Assembly (NCBI GenBank): GCA_049840835.1
Contig: JASGJG010000017.1
Coordinates: 1 to 64,000 of the forward strand
Direction: 5' to 3'
Length of the DNA stretch: 64,000 nucleotides
Source of the DNA: JANLTX01 sp049840835
GTDB lineage: Bacteria; Armatimonadota; Armatimonadia; Armatimonadales; Armatimonadaceae
Positions 59,782 through 64,000 of this stretch are shown here, one piece after another (within the stretch, counting starts at the first letter, position 1; each line of letters starts with the position of its first letter). The notes beneath the pieces were generated by a model. The model was given only the letters and a program-made list of their open reading frames with translations, did no database searches and was not told where the DNA came from. Made by a program: the position numbers and the translations under genes.

Positions 59782-61350
59782 ATGGAAGAAGAGATGGAAC
59801 GGGACATAAATCAGAGTGTTACCTCTGAGCTTCTGGAGTTGGTCTCTGATAAGCGGAATGGCACCAATATTCGCTGTTCAGCGGCAGATGATCTGGGGGG
59901 ACTTGGCAATGCTGAGGAGGCGGTTATTTCGGCTCTTCAAGATATCTGTGTTGATAAAAGTAATAACGATAGTATTCGCTTTACCTGCGCCAACACGCTT
60001 GTGTTGCTAGGGAGCACACAGGAACCCGTTCCTTCTACTTTGTGTGACGTTTTGCAGAATCCTGATTTCGCTTTAGAAAAAAAGATACGACTTGATGCCG
60101 CAGCTCTGCTGATAGAGATGGACCAGAAGATAGATCTGGTAATACCTGCTCTCGTAAAGCTCTCTTTCACTAATGATGGATATACTTACCATCGGGCTCG
60201 GACGATGCTGCTCTCTATGAAAGAGAAGTCAGAGTTCATTGCCACGTTGATAGATTTTTGTGAAAACAACTCTGAAGATATTTGGAAGTCAGCTATTGGA
60301 TTCTTTATTCGTATAGAAAATCCCGGCGAACCTGTGATTTCCACACTGGTCAGGCTTTGCACACATAAGGACAAGAAGCTCCGCTGTTTGGCGGCAAAGG
60401 TTCTCAATGATTTTGGAAACGATATGGGTATTGGCGTTCTCACTAAATTATGCAGCGATGACGATATGGATGTACGCCGAATAGCAGCTGCCTATCTTGT
60501 TGGTATTAATAGCGAGTCTGCTATCAATGCAATAGTCCAGATATGTGGTAGCAATAAAGCGTTTGTGCGTTCGACCATGGCAACTGCAGTTGGCACCATG
60601 AAATATACGGAGGAGCGTGTTGTTTCCGCTTTTGCGAAGCTATGTTCGGACAGGGATGAGAATGTGAAGAGTGCTGCCTTCTATTCAGCTATGGCGGGTA
60701 TACGATTCAATCCTTCTATTGCTCCGGCACTACTGCGTTTTAGAAATGACAAAGATGCGAATATTAGATATAAGGTAATGGAAGCAATTGGCAATACAAG
60801 TCCCGCTGGAGATCCTCTTGTTTCTGCAATTGTTCAGTTTTCTGAAAGTAGTAACTATGGGATTAAAGAAAAATCGATTGAGATTCTTAGTAAATCAGAT
60901 ATTGCCAGTAAGTCCGTGGTCCATACCTTGAGAAAGGCCAGTCAAGATAAAGATAACCTCAAAATTCGTATTATGGCATTAGGTGGTTTATTGCGCTTGG
61001 GAGTAGCAGATGATTCTGTTGTCGATACATTACTGGAACTGTATCGGCCCAGCTTTGACTCGTATCGTCATGATGTGGTCACGAATATAGAGCAGGCTAA
61101 AAATCCGAGCGCTTCTACGATACGCGCTCTAGTGGAGTTTGTTAAAGCGGGTGGCTCCGTTCTTCGTGAAGATGCTATAGAGGCGCTTCAAAAGCTGAGT
61201 ACTGTGAGCGATCTGGCTGTATCTGCTTTGAAAGAGCTATACAGTAATAAGGACACTGCTATCCGCTCTCTGGCCCGTAAAGCTCTGAAGGAACTAGAGG
61301 AAGTAAATACTCCCACGGAACACCAAAGTTCCGTGGGAGCAGACGAGTAG
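59782..61350 (+). CDS. HEAT-repeat protein
   Basis: About 522 residues from ATG 59782 (ATG 59794, directly after GGAAGAAGAG, is an alternative; the GTG at 59731 lies in the repeat spacer). The chain is built of ~30-residue helical repeats such as KLRCLAAKVLNDFGND, DVRRIAAAYLVGIN, NIRYKVMEAIGNTS and AIRSLARKALKELEE, i.e. armadillo/HEAT PBS-lyase-like repeats. No enzymatic domain, signal or membrane helix. The DNA is distinctly AT-richer than its neighbours. A protein-protein scaffold is likely; the partner is unknown. Convergent with typA. Confidence 0.8.
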   Translation: MEEEMERDINQSVTSELLELVSDKRNGTNIRCSAADDLGGLGNAEEAVISALQDICVDKSNNDSIRFTCANTLVLLGSTQEPVPSTLCDVLQNPDFALEKKIRLDAAALLIEMDQKIDLVIPALVKLSFTNDGYTYHRARTMLLSMKEKSEFIATLIDFCENNSEDIWKSAIGFFIRIENPGEPVISTLVRLCTHKDKKLRCLAAKVLNDFGNDMGIGVLTKLCSDDDMDVRRIAAAYLVGINSESAINAIVQICGSNKAFVRSTMATAVGTMKYTEERVVSAFAKLCSDRDENVKSAAFYSAMAGIRFNPSIAPALLRFRNDKDANIRYKVMEAIGNTSPAGDPLVSAIVQFSESSNYGIKEKSIEILSKSDIASKSVVHTLRKASQDKDNLKIRIMALGGLLRLGVADDSVVDTLLELYRPSFDSYRHDVVTNIEQAKNPSASTIRALVEFVKAGGSVLREDAIEALQKLSTVSDLAVSALKELYSNKDTAIRSLARKALKELEEVNTPTEHQSSVGADE

Positions 61351-61367
61351 AGCCTTTTGAACCAGGA

Positions 61368-63185
61368 TTACTCCTCGTTGCGCTTTTCAATTTTGCGGCG
61401 CATCCCCGCATTCAGTTCCCGCTTGCGCATTCGCACGTTCTTGGGGGTCACTTCTACTAGCTCATCCGGGCCGATGTACTCCAGGCAGCGGTCCAGGCTC
61501 ATCTCGGTGGCAGGAGTCAGACGCACTGATACATCACTCGTAGACGAGCGCATGTTGGTGAGCTGCTTCATCTTGCAGACTGCGACTACCAGATCGCCCT
61601 CACGCTGGTGACGACCGACGATCATGCCTTCGTAGACCGCCACGCCGGGGCCGATGAATAGCGTGCCACGGTCTTCGGAGTTTGCCAGGCCAAACGGCGT
61701 GGTGCTGCCTTGCTCATTAGCGATCAGGCTACCCTGGCGACCACGGTCGATAGGTCCAGCCCACTTGTCGTAGCCCTCGAACTGGGTGGCCAGTACGCCG
61801 GTACCACGGGTCAGGGTCAGGAACTTGGAGCGGAAGCCCAGCAGGCCGCGTGTGGGAATCACGAACTCCAGACGGGTGCCGCCGCGCTCACCGGGGCGCA
61901 TATCCTGCATCTCACCGCGTCGGGTGCCCAGAGATTCGATGACCGCGCCCGCGAACTCATCGTCCACAGAGATCATCACGCGCTCGTAGGGCTCCTCGCG
62001 GCCATTTTCACCCTCGCGCAGCACGACTTCGGGCATGGAGACCTGAAGCTCGTAACCCTCACGGCGCATGGCCTCGATAAGAACCGCCAGGTGAAGCTCA
62101 CCGCGTCCGTACACATGGAACTGGTCCGGGGTATCGCTCTCTTCCACCTTCAGAGAGACATTGCTCTCCAGCTCTTTCATCAGGCGCTCACGCAGCTTGC
62201 GGCTGGTGGAGAACTGACCCTCGCGCCCGGAGAACGGGCTGGTGTTGACCGCGAAGGTCATACGCAGGGTCGGCTCATCGATACGCGGTGCAGGGAGTGC
62301 CTTTGGATCCTCGCCCGTGGCAATGGTCTCACCCACGGTGATTTCCGGCAGACCTGTCACGGCGATAATGTCGCCAGCCACGGCCTCTTCGGCAGGAACA
62401 CGCTTGAGGCCATCGAACACAAACACGCTCTGCAGGCGGGTGTTGTAGCGGCTACCATCACGGCGGAAGATAAACGCGCCCTGGTTCGGCTTCAGTGTTC
62501 CGGCGAATATTTTGCCGATACCCACGCGGCCTAAGTAGGGATCACCATCGATAGTAGAGATAAGCGCCTGCGCGGGTGCATCGGCATCTCCCGTTGTCTT
62601 TGGTTCGGGAACCTCTTTGATAATGGTGTCGAAGAGCGGGGCCAGATTGGTCGCGTCGGCAAAGTCTTCGTTCAGGCTGGAGCGGCCATCTAAGGCAGTA
62701 GCGTAGACAATAGGGAAGTCCAGCTGGTGGTCGTTCGCACCCAGGTTCGCGAACAGGTCGAAGGTTTCGTTGACAACCCAGTCCGGGCGGGCATCCGGGC
62801 GGTCCATCTTATTGATGACCACAATCGCGCGGTGCCCTGCGGCCAGCGCTTTCTCCAGCACAAAGCGGGTCTGGGGCATGGGACCGTCTACCGCGTCTAC
62901 TAAGAGTAGTACACCATCTACCACCAGCATCACGCGCTCGACTTCACCGCCGAAGTCCGCGTGACCGGGGGTATCTACCACGTTGATTTTGTGGCCCTTG
63001 TAGTGTAGCGCCGTGTGCTTGGAAACAATCGTGATGCCGCGCTCCCGCTCCTGGTCCATGCGGTCCATAACACGCTCGGCAACCTCCTGGTTGTCGCGGA
63101 ATACCCCGCCCTGTTTGAGCATTCCGTCTAAGAGCGTCGTCTTCCCGTGGTCGACGTGAGCGATGATAGCAATATTTCGAAGCAT
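61368..63185 (-). CDS. typA: GTP-binding protein TypA/BipA
   Basis: 605 residues from ATG 63185; the 11-residue longer frame is not conserved. G domain: G1 AHVDHGKTTL, G2 ERGITI, G3 DTPGHADFGGEV, G4 NKMDRPDA, G5 ATALDG. Domains II-V follow, with GSLIANEQGSTTPFGLANSEDRGTLFIGPG. A ribosome-binding translational GTPase acting in 50S assembly and stress adaptation. A leader hairpin (63198-63233) precedes it. Confidence 0.97.
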   Translation of the reverse strand: MLRNIAIIAHVDHGKTTLLDGMLKQGGVFRDNQEVAERVMDRMDQERERGITIVSKHTALHYKGHKINVVDTPGHADFGGEVERVMLVVDGVLLLVDAVDGPMPQTRFVLEKALAAGHRAIVVINKMDRPDARPDWVVNETFDLFANLGANDHQLDFPIVYATALDGRSSLNEDFADATNLAPLFDTIIKEVPEPKTTGDADAPAQALISTIDGDPYLGRVGIGKIFAGTLKPNQGAFIFRRDGSRYNTRLQSVFVFDGLKRVPAEEAVAGDIIAVTGLPEITVGETIATGEDPKALPAPRIDEPTLRMTFAVNTSPFSGREGQFSTSRKLRERLMKELESNVSLKVEESDTPDQFHVYGRGELHLAVLIEAMRREGYELQVSMPEVVLREGENGREEPYERVMISVDDEFAGAVIESLGTRRGEMQDMRPGERGGTRLEFVIPTRGLLGFRSKFLTLTRGTGVLATQFEGYDKWAGPIDRGRQGSLIANEQGSTTPFGLANSEDRGTLFIGPGVAVYEGMIVGRHQREGDLVVAVCKMKQLTNMRSSTSDVSVRLTPATEMSLDRCLEYIGPDELVEVTPKNVRMRKRELNAGMRRKIEKRNEE

Positions 63186-63197
63186 GGTTTTAACGGC

Positions 63198-63248
63198 AAA
63201 AAACCCACGCAGGCGCAAGCCACAACGCGGGTTGTCCAGAAGATTATA
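63198..63248 (-). promoter_or_regulatory. typA promoter and terminator-like leader
   Basis: On the minus strand an extended -10 (TGATATAAT, TATAAT 63248-63243) is followed by a leader in which AACCCGCG.../...CGTGGGTT (63233-63202) forms a stem followed by TTTTTTG (63203-63197). The terminator-like stem sits 12 bases before the ATG. It would allow conditional termination; no -35 of TTGACA type is seen, but AGAGGTC is repeated upstream. Confidence 0.5.
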
Positions 63249-63369
63249 TCACCTTCACTAAAAGACCTCTTTTGACCTCTACCCAGGGAGGAATCTATCG
63301 AAGGTGAGAGGCTCGGTTAATGGTCGAAAGAGTAGGTCGTAAGTAGAGATAACAGGGGTACAATTTCGT

Positions 63370-64000
63370 ATGCCTTATCGCCTGCCGCCACCGGAGCTGG
63401 TGGCCGCGCTGGATGCGCCCCCAACTCCTTTTGTTCAGCTATCCCCAGACCGGCGTTATCTTCTACTGACTGAGTACGAGGCTTACCCACCGGTTGCGCT
63501 ACTGGCCCGCCCCTTTGAGAAGCTAGCCGGTCTGCGTTTGGACCCCACCCGCCCTGGCACCCAGAGCCTGACCCGCTACACGGGCATGCGCCTGCTAGCC
63601 ATAGAAGACGGTACGGAGCGGCCCATAACTGGGGTGCCTCCGGAGGCAGAGATAGACCCACCAGTTTTTGCACCGGGCGGAGCGCGCTTCGCGTTTCTGC
63701 GGGATTTAGAAGGCGGCGGTATCCAGCTCTGGATAGGGGATGTAGAAAGCGCCAGTGTACACTGCCCCAACCCGGATATGCGGTTGGCGGACGCGATCAG
63801 CGCCCCGTTGCGCTGGCTGGATGATGAGCGGCTCCTGGTAACCCTGGCGCCCGATGGTTGGGAGAACACCCCCCGGCGCCGCGCAGTTCCGGATGGCCCG
63901 ATAGAGACGGAGGCGGCAGGCAAGAAGAGCCGCATGGCGACTTACCAGGACCTGCTGCAAAACACCGACGATGAGCTACTATTCACGCACCTCTGCACCG
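63370..64000 (+). CDS. S9-family (prolyl oligopeptidase-like) peptidase, 5' part
   Basis: 210 codons from ATG 63370 to the window edge. The text YRLPPPELVAALDAPPTPFVQLSPDRRYLLLTEYEAYPP and GTQSLTRYTGMRL, FAFLRDLEGGGIQLWIGDVES matches the N-terminal beta-propeller of S9 peptidases; the catalytic alpha/beta-hydrolase half lies outside. TACAAT ends 5 bases before the ATG, so a leaderless mRNA is likely. No signal peptide seen. Confidence 0.85.
   Translation, partial: MPYRLPPPELVAALDAPPTPFVQLSPDRRYLLLTEYEAYPPVALLARPFEKLAGLRLDPTRPGTQSLTRYTGMRLLAIEDGTERPITGVPPEAEIDPPVFAPGGARFAFLRDLEGGGIQLWIGDVESASVHCPNPDMRLADAISAPLRWLDDERLLVTLAPDGWENTPRRRAVPDGPIETEAAGKKSRMATYQDLLQNTDDELLFTHLCT

Noticed and set aside
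61710..62534. 274-codon open frame on the plus strand
   Set aside because: Antisense to typA; a composition effect of the GC-rich third codon positions.

Overview
The window is gene-dense bacterial DNA of moderately high GC, with short intergenic gaps and many overlapping start/stop codons. My best guess is a member of the Armatimonadota. Reasons are an OPT-like DUF6785-type transporter, paired GspF proteins beside a DnaJ-TPR membrane protein, a CHRD/PEP-CTERM protein, signal-peptide-bearing Hcp-like proteins and a family-B DNA polymerase in a bacterial housekeeping context. This is inferred from family content; no 16S or other phylogenetic marker was compared.

Layout. 1-4 kb: PadR regulator with its HAAS-type membrane partner, DUF6785 transporter, aldo/keto reductase. 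4-12 kb, minus strand: ECF sigma factor with a very large zinc-finger anti-sigma protein, a dienelactone hydrolase-thioredoxin fusion, and a GspF-GspF-DnaJ/TPR operon. 12-21 kb, plus strand: a giant TPR/C39-peptidase gene broken by three single-base shifts, an NTF2-like gene with one shift, an unknown gene with an in-frame stop, and a family-B DNA polymerase. 21-27 kb: DUF892 ferritin-like protein, a nucleotide cyclase-PASTA fusion, YjbR, RidA, two SDR oxidoreductases, a YHS-like secreted protein. 26.6-29.4 kb: two Hcp-like paralogues separated by a duplicated scrap of the 3' end of the neighbouring gamma-glutamyltransferase gene. 30-37 kb: a second ECF sigma/anti-sigma pair, then a siroheme sulfite/nitrite reductase with an SsuABC/NitT-type importer, and a CHRD PEP-CTERM protein. 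37-43 kb, minus strand: membrane protein-ruvX-mltG-yqeG, then alaS. 43-54 kb: a lineage-specific 815-residue protein, NamZ-type muramidase, HAD phosphatase, PhyH dioxygenase, GNAT, and two purple-acid-phosphatase-like proteins facing each other across an AT-rich island. 54-64 kb: DUF485/acetate-type symporter/DUF885 operon, a palindromic mobile-type repeat, a macro-like plus deoxyribosyltransferase-like protein, an ABC ATPase, a HEAT-repeat protein, typA/bipA and the start of an S9 peptidase.

Two patterns run across the whole window. First, many genes have a TATAAT-like box ending only 5-8 bases before the start codon, as expected for leaderless mRNAs. Second, at least seven genes are interrupted by single-base shifts or one in-frame stop although both halves read as normal protein; this looks more like uncorrected sequence errors than decay. 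The candidates most worth following as new biology are the macro-like/deoxyribosyltransferase-like protein (57871-58809), the cyclase-PASTA fusion, the TPR/C39 protein, the hcp-ggt duplication, the AT-rich island and the alternating purine/pyrimidine spacer near 59.7 kb. No CRISPR array, rRNA, tRNA or clear prophage was seen.
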